Below, piece by piece: positions 1-8,736 of a DNA stretch of 64,000 bases. The DNA comes from an uncultured Verrucomicrobia subdivision 3 bacterium (GTDB lineage Bacteria; Verrucomicrobiota; Verrucomicrobiia; Limisphaerales; DASXHY01). Below the pieces are notes generated by a model. It ran no database searches. It saw only the letters and a program-made list of their open reading frames with translations, and was not told the origin of the DNA. Position 1 is the stretch's first letter. The number at the start of each line of letters is the position of its first letter. The stretch lies in contig CALBZA010000040.1 in NCBI GenBank assembly GCA_937890005.1, positions 7,817-71,816 on the forward strand, written 5' to 3'. A program made the translations under genes and the position numbers.

Positions 1-667
1 CGGTGTCGCCGCCGAACAGAATCTTCTTTCCGCCGCGGGACAAAATGTAACCGCTGTAACCGCGTTCCCGATCGTATTTCCAGCGCCGTCCCCAGTGATT
101 CACTTCGAAGGCTTCCACTTCCACATCGCCGCTGATTGTCTTCACGACGGCGCTCTCTCCCCAGCGAAGTTCTGTCGGTCGTTTGAACTTCATGTCGCTC
201 AACAGATCGGCGGTTGAATGGCCGGTGACGGCTTTCGTCGTCGCCGGGAGAAGTCGCAACGTCGCCGGATCGAGATGATCCATGTGCGCGTGGGAAATCA
301 AAACGAGGTCGATGTGCGGCAGTTGCTTTGGCGTCAGCGCAGGTTGAATCAGGCGCTTCGGTCCGATGGTGCCAAACGGAGTGTCGGCGCCGATGCGGTT
401 GAACAGGACAGGATCGGTCAGGATCGTCACGCCGTAAAAGTTGATCAGCACGCTCGCATGGCCGAGCCACGCGGCGGTGATGGTGTTCGGATCCCACAAC
501 TCAGGTTGAGGCCTGTCCGATGGATTCAGGAGCGATCTCTGCGTTTCGGCGATGAAGCCGCGGAGCAATCGGGCTGGAAGAATGTCGGACGCACCAGCCC
601 AGACGCCACAGAGGCTGAGAGAACTGAGGGTGAGAAAACGGCGACGGGAAAAATCTCTGCTGTTCAA
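1..667 (-). CDS. Tat-exported metallo-beta-lactamase-fold hydrolase (partial, 3' end outside window)
   Basis: The frame enters from the left edge, so only about 222 N-terminal residues are seen. The only possible start before an in-frame stop (689-691) is the TTG at 665-667, which has AGGA six bases upstream. Residues 7-14 read SRRRFLTL and are followed by a short hydrophobic stretch, a twin-arginine export signal. The zinc motif HAHMDHLD lies at about residues 126-133, preceded by WLGHASVLI and a TDPVL strand. GGDT is reached at the edge. This is the UlaG / NAPE-PLD-like branch of the metallo-beta-lactamase fold, hydrolases with two metal ions; the substrate cannot be told from sequence. It is divergent from the gene at 1014. 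Family confidence is high. Confidence 0.85.
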   Translation of the reverse strand, partial: MNSRDFSRRRFLTLSSLSLCGVWAGASDILPARLLRGFIAETQRSLLNPSDRPQPELWDPNTITAAWLGHASVLINFYGVTILTDPVLFNRIGADTPFGTIGPKRLIQPALTPKQLPHIDLVLISHAHMDHLDPATLRLLPATTKAVTGHSTADLLSDMKFKRPTELRWGESAVVKTISGDVEVEAFEVNHWGRRWKYDRERGYSGYILSRGGKKILFGGDT

Positions 668-1013
668 CTGTATCCTGCGTTTAACGGTTCAAAATTGTGG
701 GTAGTTTACCCCATGCGAAAGGCTGTGCAAGAGGCGCATCGCAGAATGTTCCGAAAATTTCTGTTTCTCCTCGGAAAATCGAACTGCCTCCAATTGAGAC
801 AATTCCAAAAAGAAGCCGTTTGATCATCGCGAGCGTTCGAACTCCACGTTCTCGTCGCAACGCCTGAGAAATCTTCGCGGAACCGGGCTACGCCCTAAGT
901 AGTAGCGGAAACGAGGGTGCGCAAACTCCCGCTGCGACCGAGGACGTATTCTACACTTTGCGCGTCGATGATAGAACAGGCTCACACAACGGAACTGAAC
1001 CAAACAAAAAAAT
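668..1013. other. Intergenic region between divergent genes
   Basis: About 345 bases separate the TTG-started hydrolase from the next plus-strand gene, so promoters for both must lie here. I see no convincing sigma-70 boxes, no hairpin with a T tract and no repeat. The open frames crossing it lack coding character. Confidence 0.5.
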
Positions 1014-1436
1014 ATGAATACCCAAAAACAACTCGTCGAAGCTCCCACATCGGATTCTTCCACCACTTACGAAACCCTGGCCTATCTCGATGCCTACGAC
1101 GCGGTGCTGAACTGCGATTACGCGTTCGTGGCCTACAAGGAAACCAGCCGCGATTCCGGCGAATGGCGCGTGCGCATTCGTTCGTCGCAAACCGCGGGTG
1201 CGGTGTTCGAGCCGGCAATGATGCAGTCGAACGCCCGCTCAACCGGTGCCCAGGGCAAGCCTTGGTTCCAATGGGGCTACAGCTTCGATCCCAGCCCCAG
1301 CGATCCGCGCAACATTCAGTTTCGCGTTCACGTGAAGAACGGCCAACCGTCCGAAATTGAAATGCTCGTGCAGCTTCGGAAATTCGACGGCACGGCGGAC
1401 GAAGCAAAGTCGGTGAAGTTTCCCTGGCCGGCCTGA
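1014..1436 (+). CDS. Hypothetical protein, 140 aa
   Basis: First gene of a co-directional run reaching 8423. The product is soluble, with no signal peptide or membrane segment, and I do not recognise a family. The start follows an A-rich stretch (AAAAAAATATG) without a clear Shine-Dalgarno. The N-terminal 20 residues are polar and probably disordered. The rest has alternating hydrophobic and charged residues (YAFVAYKETSR, WRVRIRSS, EIEMLVQLRKFDG) suggesting a mostly beta fold. It is followed 38 bases later by a DUF3574 lipoprotein gene. Codon usage resembles the neighbours. No function is proposed. Confidence 0.7.
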   Translation: MNTQKQLVEAPTSDSSTTYETLAYLDAYDAVLNCDYAFVAYKETSRDSGEWRVRIRSSQTAGAVFEPAMMQSNARSTGAQGKPWFQWGYSFDPSPSDPRNIQFRVHVKNGQPSEIEMLVQLRKFDGTADEAKSVKFPWPA

Positions 1437-1474
1437 AACGGCTGCAATGCGAAATCGCATTCGCTTGAATCATC

Positions 1475-1819
1475 ATGAAACGCCTCCTTCTGACACTGAC
1501 CGTCGCGGCGATGCTGACCGGATGCCGGACGCCGCAGAGCTGGGTTCGGACAGAAGTTTATTTCGGACTCAGCAAACCGGATGGTTCGCTGGTCAGTGCC
1601 AAGGAATGGCAGGCGTTTCTCGATGAAACAGTGACACCAAGATTTCCCGCCGGTTTGAGCGTGATCGACGGCCGGGGACAATGGCGCGATCGCAGTGGAG
1701 AAATCGATCGCGAGCCAGCCAAGGTGCTGATCGTTGTGCATCCGGCTGGCGCGGCGACCGAAAGGGAAATCGACATGATTCGGAAGCAGTATTGCAGCGC
1801 TTCTCGCAAGAGGCGGTGA
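1475..1819 (+). pseudogene. DUF3574 lipoprotein with apparent C-terminal frameshift
   Basis: The product starts MKRLLLTLTVAAMLTGCR, a lipoprotein signal with lipobox LTGC. The core matches the DUF3574 pattern: a FGLSKPDG strand, EWQAFLDETVTPRFPAGL, then GRGQWRD. In the open frame it ends KQYCSASRKRR at 1819. The +1 frame from about 1793 continues QRFSQEAVMKVTTKVRVKF and stops at 1854, which fits the usual family ending (Y..F.QESV.. plus a strand). A single-base deletion near 1790-1797 would explain this. It could be a real lesion or an assembly error. The next gene starts 8 bases after the restored stop, as expected for an intact operon gene. Confidence 0.75.
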
Positions 1820-1861
1820 TGAAAGTGACAACCAAGGTTCGTGTGAAGTTTTAGGAGTGTT

Positions 1862-3046
1862 ATGAAAAAAATCGACCTGCAGACCAAAACGTTTCCGGCG
1901 CGTGTAGCCGAACTCGGATTTACCACTGATGTTCCGGCCGATTGGATCGTCCACGAGCTGCCAAATGAAATCCCGAACTTTTCCGATCCAACCGCGTTCG
2001 TGCCGCTCGCGGTGGTCACCGCACCGCATGCCGCCATCATACTCGCGTTCGCGGCGCGTCCGGCCTATGACGACGGCACGCTTCACGAGTGGGCCTGGTA
2101 TCATCTCAACCACAACAAAATGCAGGCCCGCGCCGCGGCGCAGGATCAGATTGGTGACATCCCGGCGTTTGTCGGCGAGGCGATCCAGCAATCGGACATG
2201 GGGCCGATGCTCGTCCGATTTGCGTTCATTGAAGATGGAAACCGGCTGGTTAATCTGACTCTCACCGCGCCGGAAATGCTGGCGGACGCTGTGCAGGAAG
2301 TCTGGTTCGCCGTGCTCCGATCGTTTCGGCTGGAAACTCCGAAAGGTTCGCGCTTCAGCAAAGCGGGACAGCCGGAGCCGGTGGCGGAAACGAGCGTGCC
2401 GGTTGAATCGGTGAAGCCCTCCGAAACTCAGCCCGCTCAAACCAAAGCGAGCGGTTTCGCCGCTCACGCCCTTGCGAACGACGCTGCGTCAATCGATCCG
2501 GAACATCCAACAAACGCGAACCTTCGCAATCGGGGCATCGGGTTCGTTCCGAATGTCGCGGCGATTCACAACGAGGAAAAGCGCGCGACACTCGCTGCTG
2601 CGGCCATTGAAGCGTTCTTCGATGTTCCCTTGGGATGGCATGTGACCGACGACGGCAAACGGACGTTGATCTTCGAACCATCCGGTCAGGTGCAGATCAA
2701 TCTCAATGTCATCCCGACCGAAGGCGGAAGCCGTTCTGATGTGCTCGACGCCATCCAGGCTGAAACGGAGCAAAGCTATCCGCATCCGGAGTTCATGCGG
2801 CTCAACCAGGGCAACATCGAAGCGCTCGGCGTGAGAAACATCCACGACGGCGACCAGCCGCTGGAGCAGTATCATCTCCTCGTTCCGTGGCACAACGATC
2901 GTTGTTATTTGCGCGCCCGGGTGACTTCGACGCCGGAACGTGCGGCCGATGCCTGCAATCTGGCCGAGTTGATCTTGAACAGCGTCTCTTTCGGCGGCAC
3001 ACCCGCGCATTCGCATCTGCCGAGTGAAGCGCATTCAGCTGCCTGA
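1862..3046 (+). CDS. Twin DcrB/DUF1795 (EagR-like) domain protein
   Basis: A 394-residue soluble protein preceded by GGAG seven bases before the ATG. It has two related halves. Residues about 5-160 contain FTTDVPADWIVHELP, then SDMGPMLVRFAFIEDGNRLV. Residues about 245-380 contain FFDVPLGWHVTDDGKRTLIF and EQYHLLVPW. They are joined by a Pro/Ser/Thr-rich linker (165-230). The pattern 'x-VPxxW, beta strands, amphipathic helix' resembles the DcrB/DUF1795 fold, used by EagR chaperones of type VI secretion Rhs/PAAR effectors. That relation is my inference from motif shape. It lies between the DUF3574 lipoprotein and two membrane proteins. No toxin, PAAR or VgrG gene is in view. Confidence 0.6.
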   Translation: MKKIDLQTKTFPARVAELGFTTDVPADWIVHELPNEIPNFSDPTAFVPLAVVTAPHAAIILAFAARPAYDDGTLHEWAWYHLNHNKMQARAAAQDQIGDIPAFVGEAIQQSDMGPMLVRFAFIEDGNRLVNLTLTAPEMLADAVQEVWFAVLRSFRLETPKGSRFSKAGQPEPVAETSVPVESVKPSETQPAQTKASGFAAHALANDAASIDPEHPTNANLRNRGIGFVPNVAAIHNEEKRATLAAAAIEAFFDVPLGWHVTDDGKRTLIFEPSGQVQINLNVIPTEGGSRSDVLDAIQAETEQSYPHPEFMRLNQGNIEALGVRNIHDGDQPLEQYHLLVPWHNDRCYLRARVTSTPERAADACNLAELILNSVSFGGTPAHSHLPSEAHSAA

Positions 3047-3090
3047 GCTTCGATCGCACGCTCTGAATCCTGTTCTCCTGACGTTCTCAA

Positions 3091-3630
3091 ATGAACCGTT
3101 GGACCACTTATCTCGCGGGGCCCGAAACCGTGCTCGCGATCATCACAATGCTGATCTTCGGCATCTGCGCGCGCCACAATTCCGGGGAGGGCAGGGATGT
3201 GGAGCTGATGGAGAAGCTGGTGACGGGACTGGCGTTTTGGGTGGTGCCGTTGGTTTTTGCCACCGTCTTCGTTCCTGGTTCAAAGAACTGGTGGTGGCTG
3301 GGACGCGCGGTGATGTTCACATCGGTCATGCTGCTCGTGATGGCTGGAAAGTTGATCAGCGGATTCGGCACCGGCTCCAAAGGACAGGACGCCGGGTTCA
3401 TCATGGTGATGGTTTTTGGAGTGTTCATGGTGGCGGTCTGCTCCGCGATCGCGGGTGCGATGATTCTGTCCGAAACGAAACCGGCATTTGGATCGTGGTT
3501 CTCGAATCATAAATTCGTCGGATCGCTGCTGGTGCTCGTTGCGATGGTTCCAATCGGATTTCTGCTGGGAATTATCCAGTCGGTTGGCGTCGGTATATTT
3601 TTGAGCGCCTGGTCTGCCTTCAAACGTTGA
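3091..3630 (+). CDS. Hypothetical polytopic membrane protein, 179 aa
   Basis: Starts MNRWTTYLAGPETVLAI. It has about five hydrophobic segments (residues about 12-28, 45-65, 75-92, 105-130 and 145-172) and little soluble sequence, so it is an integral inner-membrane protein. I recognise no family. It begins 44 bases after the twin-domain gene, and its stop overlaps or abuts the next gene, which argues for co-transcription and probably a joint complex with that gene's membrane product. Confidence 0.65.
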   Translation: MNRWTTYLAGPETVLAIITMLIFGICARHNSGEGRDVELMEKLVTGLAFWVVPLVFATVFVPGSKNWWWLGRAVMFTSVMLLVMAGKLISGFGTGSKGQDAGFIMVMVFGVFMVAVCSAIAGAMILSETKPAFGSWFSNHKFVGSLLVLVAMVPIGFLLGIIQSVGVGIFLSAWSAFKR

Positions 3631-3635
3631 ATCTC

Positions 3636-4961
3636 ATGTCACAACTGCTTCGCAACAGTCCGGGTCTCCTCGCTTGGGTGGGGATCTTTGTCATCGCCAC
3701 GTTCGTCTTCGGCATCATCGGAATCATGATGAGCCGCTCGGGAACATCCTTGCGTCCCATCTATTGGATGGCGGGATTTCTTCTGCTGGTCGGCGCGCCG
3801 CAGTTCCTGGCACACCTTGCCTTTGCCATCGCGGCTGTGAAACGCGATGCACCGCGCGTGGCTGCAATGGAGCAATTGTTCAAATCGGACAACCTGGAAG
3901 CGCGACGGGATGCGGCAAAACTGTTGTTCGGACCGGACGCACATGCCGACCTTGTGGCCGACGCGCGACGTTTTTTCAGTCAGTCTATGGCCGATGCGGA
4001 GGCCGGGCAGTTCGCGAGTCTGCCGACCGGTGAAACCGTTCTGCTGGCGAAGTTCAAAGGTTACACCGGTGCGGAAAAGGCGTGGGTGCAGTATCTGCGC
4101 GAAACGGGTTTGAACCAGTTGGGGGGCAAGGGCGATTCCCAACGCGGTTTTGCTGTGACGCGTCCCGTTGGCGATCGCGCGTATGCGTTGCACATGGGCA
4201 ACATGTTGGGTGTCTGGACTGGTCCGAATGACGCCGCGATCCGGCAGCGAATGCTCGCTGGCGGATTCAAAATACCGTCGCGCGCGCCGTTGGACGGAGC
4301 CGGAGCCATCGCTCAAAACGGTGCCAAATCCAGTCGATCTGGCACGAGTCCGGTTCGCATGGCTGCGATTGCCGGCGGCGTTGCGATCTATCTGCTTCTC
4401 GTGGTTGCCTACTTTTTCAAGGGAGCGGCCTGGGCTTCGGGTGCACCGGCCAAGCCGGGTGTGGTTGCGGTGAACTCAGAAGAACTCGCCGTGCGGCTCG
4501 AGTCGATCAATCAGCTGGACGTTCCATTCCGAATCGAAAAGGGCGAGAAGCCGAACGAATTTTTTGCAACGTGGCGTTATGCGGATGCGAAATGGATTGA
4601 TCTCGCCCGCGCCCGTGGCATCAAGCGCACGTTCCGCATCCGACTCACCCTGGACGAATCGGCGAAGGTCGTTCGCGCCACGGATTACATCTCCAGTTAC
4701 GACTGGTCGGTTGGACGTGGCGGTGCGGACATTCAGTGGAAGGCGAGTTCCGGGATCGTGTTCTTTCAAAAGGAACAGATGAAGGTTCTGGGCCTGCAGC
4801 TGGATCAGTCGGGCATGCCGAAGCCGGAACTTTCCTACAGCTACAACTTCGATCTCATGGAACTGAAGGAGCCGGTGAAGGCGATCATCACAGAGGCGGG
4901 CTGGGACTGGCGTCCGGTTGTCTGGCAGAGCCCGAAGTCCTTGCGCTGGCTGACGGAATGA
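3636..4961 (+). CDS. Hypothetical membrane protein with central soluble domain
   Basis: About 441 residues from the ATG at 3636. A TTG at 3627 in the same frame overlaps the upstream stop and is an alternative start. Two N-terminal hydrophobic segments precede an Arg/Ala-rich helical region (MEQLFKSDNLEARRDAAKLL). A third membrane segment lies near residues 245-265. The C-terminal soluble domain (about 275-441) has alternating beta pattern with conserved-looking Trp and Tyr residues (WRYADAKWIDLARARG, TDYISSYDWSVGRGG, WDWRPVVW). I recognise no family. It belongs to the 1.0-8.4 kb run. Confidence 0.65.
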   Translation: MSQLLRNSPGLLAWVGIFVIATFVFGIIGIMMSRSGTSLRPIYWMAGFLLLVGAPQFLAHLAFAIAAVKRDAPRVAAMEQLFKSDNLEARRDAAKLLFGPDAHADLVADARRFFSQSMADAEAGQFASLPTGETVLLAKFKGYTGAEKAWVQYLRETGLNQLGGKGDSQRGFAVTRPVGDRAYALHMGNMLGVWTGPNDAAIRQRMLAGGFKIPSRAPLDGAGAIAQNGAKSSRSGTSPVRMAAIAGGVAIYLLLVVAYFFKGAAWASGAPAKPGVVAVNSEELAVRLESINQLDVPFRIEKGEKPNEFFATWRYADAKWIDLARARGIKRTFRIRLTLDESAKVVRATDYISSYDWSVGRGGADIQWKASSGIVFFQKEQMKVLGLQLDQSGMPKPELSYSYNFDLMELKEPVKAIITEAGWDWRPVVWQSPKSLRWLTE

Positions 4962-5044
4962 ATCGGGCTGAATCGTTCGACATTCGAACGCGGGCAACAG
5001 AAGAAATTAAGGGATCGTGAAGCGGAAATTGAATCGGAGGTTTT

Positions 5045-6118
5045 ATGCAAATTCTTGGAAACGCTTTTCTGGCTGTAGCGGCGCTGATCTACATCGTGCC
5101 GATCCAATGGCTCGCATTTGAAAGTCCGGTTGGAAAACGTGACGAAGGCGGCGGCGCCGTCTGGACCGTGATTTTCATTCTCGTTCCATTCTGGCTGCTG
5201 ATTGCAGGAGGTCTTTTCATTGTGACCGGCCGCGGTGGCCTGGAATGGATCGGTCGCGAACGGTGGATGCAACATCTGCTCGCGGCGACTGGCGTGATCG
5301 GATTGTTCATCGTCACCGCGTTCTGCTACGTCGGGAAGTTTCAGCCCCACAATCTGTTTCCGGCGGTGCTGCGACCGTTGATGCTGTTGATGCTGCTGGC
5401 CGTTCCGTTGATTGCGCTGTTTTTTTGCGCGATGACGTTGAATGCAGAGCTGCTGCCGAAAGTTCGTCCGCAGTTTTACCGAATTCCGTTCGCAGTGGTT
5501 GGAACGATTGGGCTCCTTGCGTTTGTTGGAGTGATTGGACAATCGCTGTTTTCCAATGTGTTGAGAAGAGGCGTTGCACTGACGAATGCCGTGTCGAGAG
5601 AGAGCGAACGCGACCGACAGATTCTTGAACGAGTGGCGACGCTCGATCCGCACAAGGATTTCGCCGAGCTGATCGGATTCGCGAACCGTTATGAAAATCA
5701 AAAGATTCGCGAGCTGGCCATCGGCAAGGCGCAGTCGCATCCCGACTTCGATGCCGCGCTGGAGAAAGTTTTGCGCAGCGGCCTGGCGGATGAGGCGCTG
5801 ACGTACCTTGATGCGTGCGACGTGCCGAATCCGGAACGTTTTGCAGACGCCGTGAATGCGGCCATCCGGAGGTGTACGGAGTGGGTTCGAGAATCGGTGG
5901 CCAACACCCACACGTTTCACACCAGTGCGTTCGACAGTTCCACGCGCCGGATTCTCTCGGTTGTGGATAAGTTTCGCGGGAATGGAGTTGATTATGTGCC
6001 CGCAATCCGCGAATACCGGAGAGCCATGGATTCGAAGCGAACAGTGGACGTGGAGTTCAACGCAAGGAGAACTCTCGACAAATGGCTCGCGAAACATTCG
6101 CATCCAGCAAAACCATGA
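5045..6118 (+). CDS. Hypothetical membrane protein with C-terminal helical repeat domain
   Basis: 357 residues. A strong GGAGG lies four bases before the ATG. Five hydrophobic segments fill residues about 1-190. The rest is a soluble, helix-rich domain starting RDRQILERVATLDPHKDF, which looks HEAT-like. The next gene carries a similar membrane-then-helical plan with the related string EKIAALDPHAPLADW, so the two may be distant paralogues. The stop overlaps the next start (ATGA), indicating translational coupling. No known family is recognised. Confidence 0.65.
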   Translation: MQILGNAFLAVAALIYIVPIQWLAFESPVGKRDEGGGAVWTVIFILVPFWLLIAGGLFIVTGRGGLEWIGRERWMQHLLAATGVIGLFIVTAFCYVGKFQPHNLFPAVLRPLMLLMLLAVPLIALFFCAMTLNAELLPKVRPQFYRIPFAVVGTIGLLAFVGVIGQSLFSNVLRRGVALTNAVSRESERDRQILERVATLDPHKDFAELIGFANRYENQKIRELAIGKAQSHPDFDAALEKVLRSGLADEALTYLDACDVPNPERFADAVNAAIRRCTEWVRESVANTHTFHTSAFDSSTRRILSVVDKFRGNGVDYVPAIREYRRAMDSKRTVDVEFNARRTLDKWLAKHSHPAKP

Positions 6119-7389
6119 ACTGGCTCGGAGCAGCTTTCATCGGCCTGGTGAGCGGAGTTGTCGGGCTGGTGTCTGTTGCCGCCCTGGCTGGCTTTTGCGT
6201 CCGTTGGTTTCGCGTTTCTACCTTTGAAGGTGCTGCCGGTTACTTCGTGGTCATGCTGGCTTTGCTCGGCGGTCTGCTGGGAATTGTCATCGGAGTTGTC
6301 ACCGGCCTTGTCTTCAACTGGGGCAGCGGTGCCGCGGGATTTTTTAAGGCCCTTGGCAGTGCCTGCGGAGCAGTGGTTCTTCTGACCGCACTGGCCCTTC
6401 TGATCTGCCGTATGCTGGCCGACCTTCCGCCCGAGATTGATGGTCATGAACTGGCACTTGAAGTGGAATGGCGTTTGCCGGTTGGGGAATCGAAGCCTTC
6501 TGTGACAAACGGTGCCGAAACCCGCGTTAAACTCGGTTCGGTCGTGGATCATCAACAGCGCGCCGCTCATTTCGGGGAACTGGAGATCGATCAAGCCCGT
6601 CAGGTGGATGGACGATGGATCATTCCGGGTTCGGTTCATCTGTTCACGCGTCGTGGGAACCGGTCCGTCAGCTTTCAACTGAATGGTGAGATGCGGGACG
6701 GTTTTCTGATTCCAGTTCCTGCGCGGCCCGGAAAGGAATCGCTGGAATGGAGTGACTGGTTTCCGAAGCCGCGTCCGGGCGATGCGCCATGGCCGGAAAC
6801 GAAGTCATCCGTTCGATTCCGCGTTCGGCCAATCCTGCCGGAACCGCCTCCGCCGGATCCAATCGTTGTTGAGGCGGAGAAAATTGCGGCGCTGGATCCG
6901 CATGCGCCGCTTGCGGACTGGCTTGCTTTCCTCAAATATGATGCGCCCGCGGACCGAAACCTGGCTGTCATGCGTGTCGTTGCGGAACAGCCGGAGGAAC
7001 TGGCGCGGCTCATCGGTTCAGACAAGGCGGATCTCCGGGAACAGGCGTTGTTTGCAGTGACGCAATTGAGAGAGATCAAGCCTGTGATTTCGGAGGCGGT
7101 TCGTGCAGAAGGCCGGGCGATTGCCGGGCGGCTCAAGGAGTTCAACCGGATGAATTCAGAAGAGCCCGACTTTTATGGCGTGCAAATGGAGCTGCGGAGT
7201 CGGTTTTCATACTGGCATCGCGCCTGGTGGACGGTGCATCAGCGGTCGGGAATCGATGGGCGACCCGCCGTTCAGGAAATTCTGGAACTGGCAGAGGTGC
7301 GGGCAAAGGAGACATCCATGAGCGAAATCGTCATCAATGCGAAAGCACATCTCGGCGGAATCAAAACACCGGAACCATTGCCACAATGA
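6115..7389 (+). CDS. Hypothetical membrane protein with C-terminal helical repeats
   Basis: About 424 residues from the ATG at 6115, which overlaps the upstream stop (ATGA). An in-frame ATG at 6082 would overlap the preceding gene by 37 bases and add a polar leader, so I prefer 6115. Three hydrophobic segments occupy residues about 1-100. A beta-rich soluble part follows (about 110-250, with GRWIIPGSVHLFTRRG). The C-terminal helical domain starts KIAALDPHAPLADWLAF. The stop again overlaps the next start. It is probably a partner of the gene at 5045 in a membrane complex. Confidence 0.65.
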   Translation: MNWLGAAFIGLVSGVVGLVSVAALAGFCVRWFRVSTFEGAAGYFVVMLALLGGLLGIVIGVVTGLVFNWGSGAAGFFKALGSACGAVVLLTALALLICRMLADLPPEIDGHELALEVEWRLPVGESKPSVTNGAETRVKLGSVVDHQQRAAHFGELEIDQARQVDGRWIIPGSVHLFTRRGNRSVSFQLNGEMRDGFLIPVPARPGKESLEWSDWFPKPRPGDAPWPETKSSVRFRVRPILPEPPPPDPIVVEAEKIAALDPHAPLADWLAFLKYDAPADRNLAVMRVVAEQPEELARLIGSDKADLREQALFAVTQLREIKPVISEAVRAEGRAIAGRLKEFNRMNSEEPDFYGVQMELRSRFSYWHRAWWTVHQRSGIDGRPAVQEILELAEVRAKETSMSEIVINAKAHLGGIKTPEPLPQ

Positions 7390-8423
7390 ACTCCAATCAT
7401 GCGCAGGAACTCGCGGCGTTTCCCGCTGTGTTGCGATCGCTGATTGATGCTGAGCTGGCCGCGGGAAATGAAATTGTGGAAATCGCCAGCAGTTTTCCCG
7501 CGCCGCCTGCCGGGGCGTATGTGAAATTGCGCGACAAGGTGAGCACTCGGGAACGCACCTCGGGAGACGGACTCGATTTTTACGAACGCAACAGCTCCCT
7601 CTACTCCGGCGAGTTCACCGATGCGAAGCGCTTTTATTTTGTCATCGAACCGCCAGACCCGCCGCCGTCTGAGTCGGATATGAACGCCATCCGTGCCGCC
7701 CTGGCGGCAAAAATCAAGGTTCAGGACGAGCGTTGGAACGCGATCGCGCAACGGACCGATGTCAGAACTGCCGGAACGAAGGCCCGTCGCACCAACGGGA
7801 AGAAGGCGCGTGAGAAGCCGGCGTGGGAACGATTTCGTGACAGCATGAAGATCGATTACGAGAAGTGGCACGACGGAATCGGTTACGACGTGGACATCAT
7901 CCGAAACGCAACCTCGGAAGAACTTCTTGAGATCGAATCGTTGTTGGTGACCCGTGGAATCAGCGACTGGCGCGATGTGGAGGCGTTGGCGGTTGTGGAC
8001 TCGCCCAGAGCGCGCATGTTGCTCCGGCAGACACTGGAGCAGGGGAATGCCGAGCTGGCGAGCGCGGTGCTCCGCTATGCACCGTATCTGTCATCCAAAA
8101 CCGAACAGACCGAGGCGTTGGTCCGCTCCCTTGAGACGGCACAGATTTTTGGTGGACTGGCTCAAACACTGATGCACGTCCGAACGTTTCATCCGCCTGA
8201 AATCATCGATGCTCTCCTCCGCGGTGCGCTGAATCGTCCCGGAGACGTCGCCGCGCATTATGCCGCGATGCTTATGTTCATTCACGGCAAGGCGAAGTCA
8301 GACTTCGACTGGGAGCAACGGCCGTTCTTTCTCCGATTCAACACACCGGATCGCGCCGGGCGGGAAAAGGTGTTCCGCGAACTCTGCGAAAAAATCGGAG
8401 TGGATGCCGGACGCTATCTTTGA
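7386..8423 (+). CDS. HEAT-like repeat protein, toxin/secretion-locus type
   Basis: 345 residues from the ATG at 7386, which overlaps the previous stop (ATGA). A frame continuing upstream to 7227 is only the alternate reading of the preceding gene. The N-terminal 100 residues hold a FYxxNSSLYSGEF beta region. Residues about 155-345 form an all-helical repeat domain with DYEKWHDGIGYDVDIIRNAT, SDWRDVEALAVVDSPRA and a Phe/Trp-rich end (FDWEQRPFFLRFNTPDRAG). I associate this helical family, from memory, with polymorphic toxin or type VI neighbourhoods; that is an inference. It is the last gene of the run and is followed by a repeat element. Confidence 0.6.
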   Translation: MNSNHAQELAAFPAVLRSLIDAELAAGNEIVEIASSFPAPPAGAYVKLRDKVSTRERTSGDGLDFYERNSSLYSGEFTDAKRFYFVIEPPDPPPSESDMNAIRAALAAKIKVQDERWNAIAQRTDVRTAGTKARRTNGKKAREKPAWERFRDSMKIDYEKWHDGIGYDVDIIRNATSEELLEIESLLVTRGISDWRDVEALAVVDSPRARMLLRQTLEQGNAELASAVLRYAPYLSSKTEQTEALVRSLETAQIFGGLAQTLMHVRTFHPPEIIDALLRGALNRPGDVAAHYAAMLMFIHGKAKSDFDWEQRPFFLRFNTPDRAGREKVFRELCEKIGVDAGRYL

Positions 8424-8736
8424 TCTCGGGATCATTCTCCTGCAGTTCGACAAATCTGATGTGATGTCAGAGCTCCATCGGGGAGGAAAATCAATCTCTC
8501 ATTAGCACCCCGCTTGAGCGGGGTGAAGCAAGGCCCCGTGAAAAGAGCCGTTCCGACGGCTTTTCCTCCAAACGTGCAAAGCTGTTAAAACAGCTGAGCC
8601 ACTGCAACATCATTGCCACCGCGCTGAAGCGCAGTGCCAAGGAGAGGTTCCCATTTCACCGGAACGAACGCGCTTTCTCCAAAGAGTTCCTTTCTCGGAA
8701 GTTTTCAACGGCACCGTCAGCAGGCATATTCGCCGG
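8424..8736. other. Intergenic region carrying the palindromic element
   Basis: A stretch of 313 bases between the HEAT-like gene and the SNF2 helicase. The centre (8506-8636) is a four-hairpin repeat listed separately. The last 100 bases before 8737 should contain the helicase promoter, but I cannot point to clear boxes. Confidence 0.5.
8506..8636 (+). repeat. Four-palindrome dispersed element, copy 1
   Basis: Four hairpins in fixed order. A: CACCCCGCT-TG-AGCGGGGTG at 8506-8525, perfect. B: GCCGT-TCCG-ACGGC near 8547-8560. C: AGCTGTT-AA-AACAGCT at 8580-8595, perfect. D: CACCGCGCT-GA-AGCGCAGTG at 8617-8636, one mismatch. The same four hairpins in the same order recur at 24923-25050. This indicates a mobile or REP-like family, not a local terminator. 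Confidence 0.85.

Noticed and set aside
1328..2467. Long minus-strand open frame opposite 1475-2467
   Set aside because: It lies wholly opposite clearly coding plus-strand genes with good ribosome sites and family motifs, and its translation is Arg/His-rich without domains.
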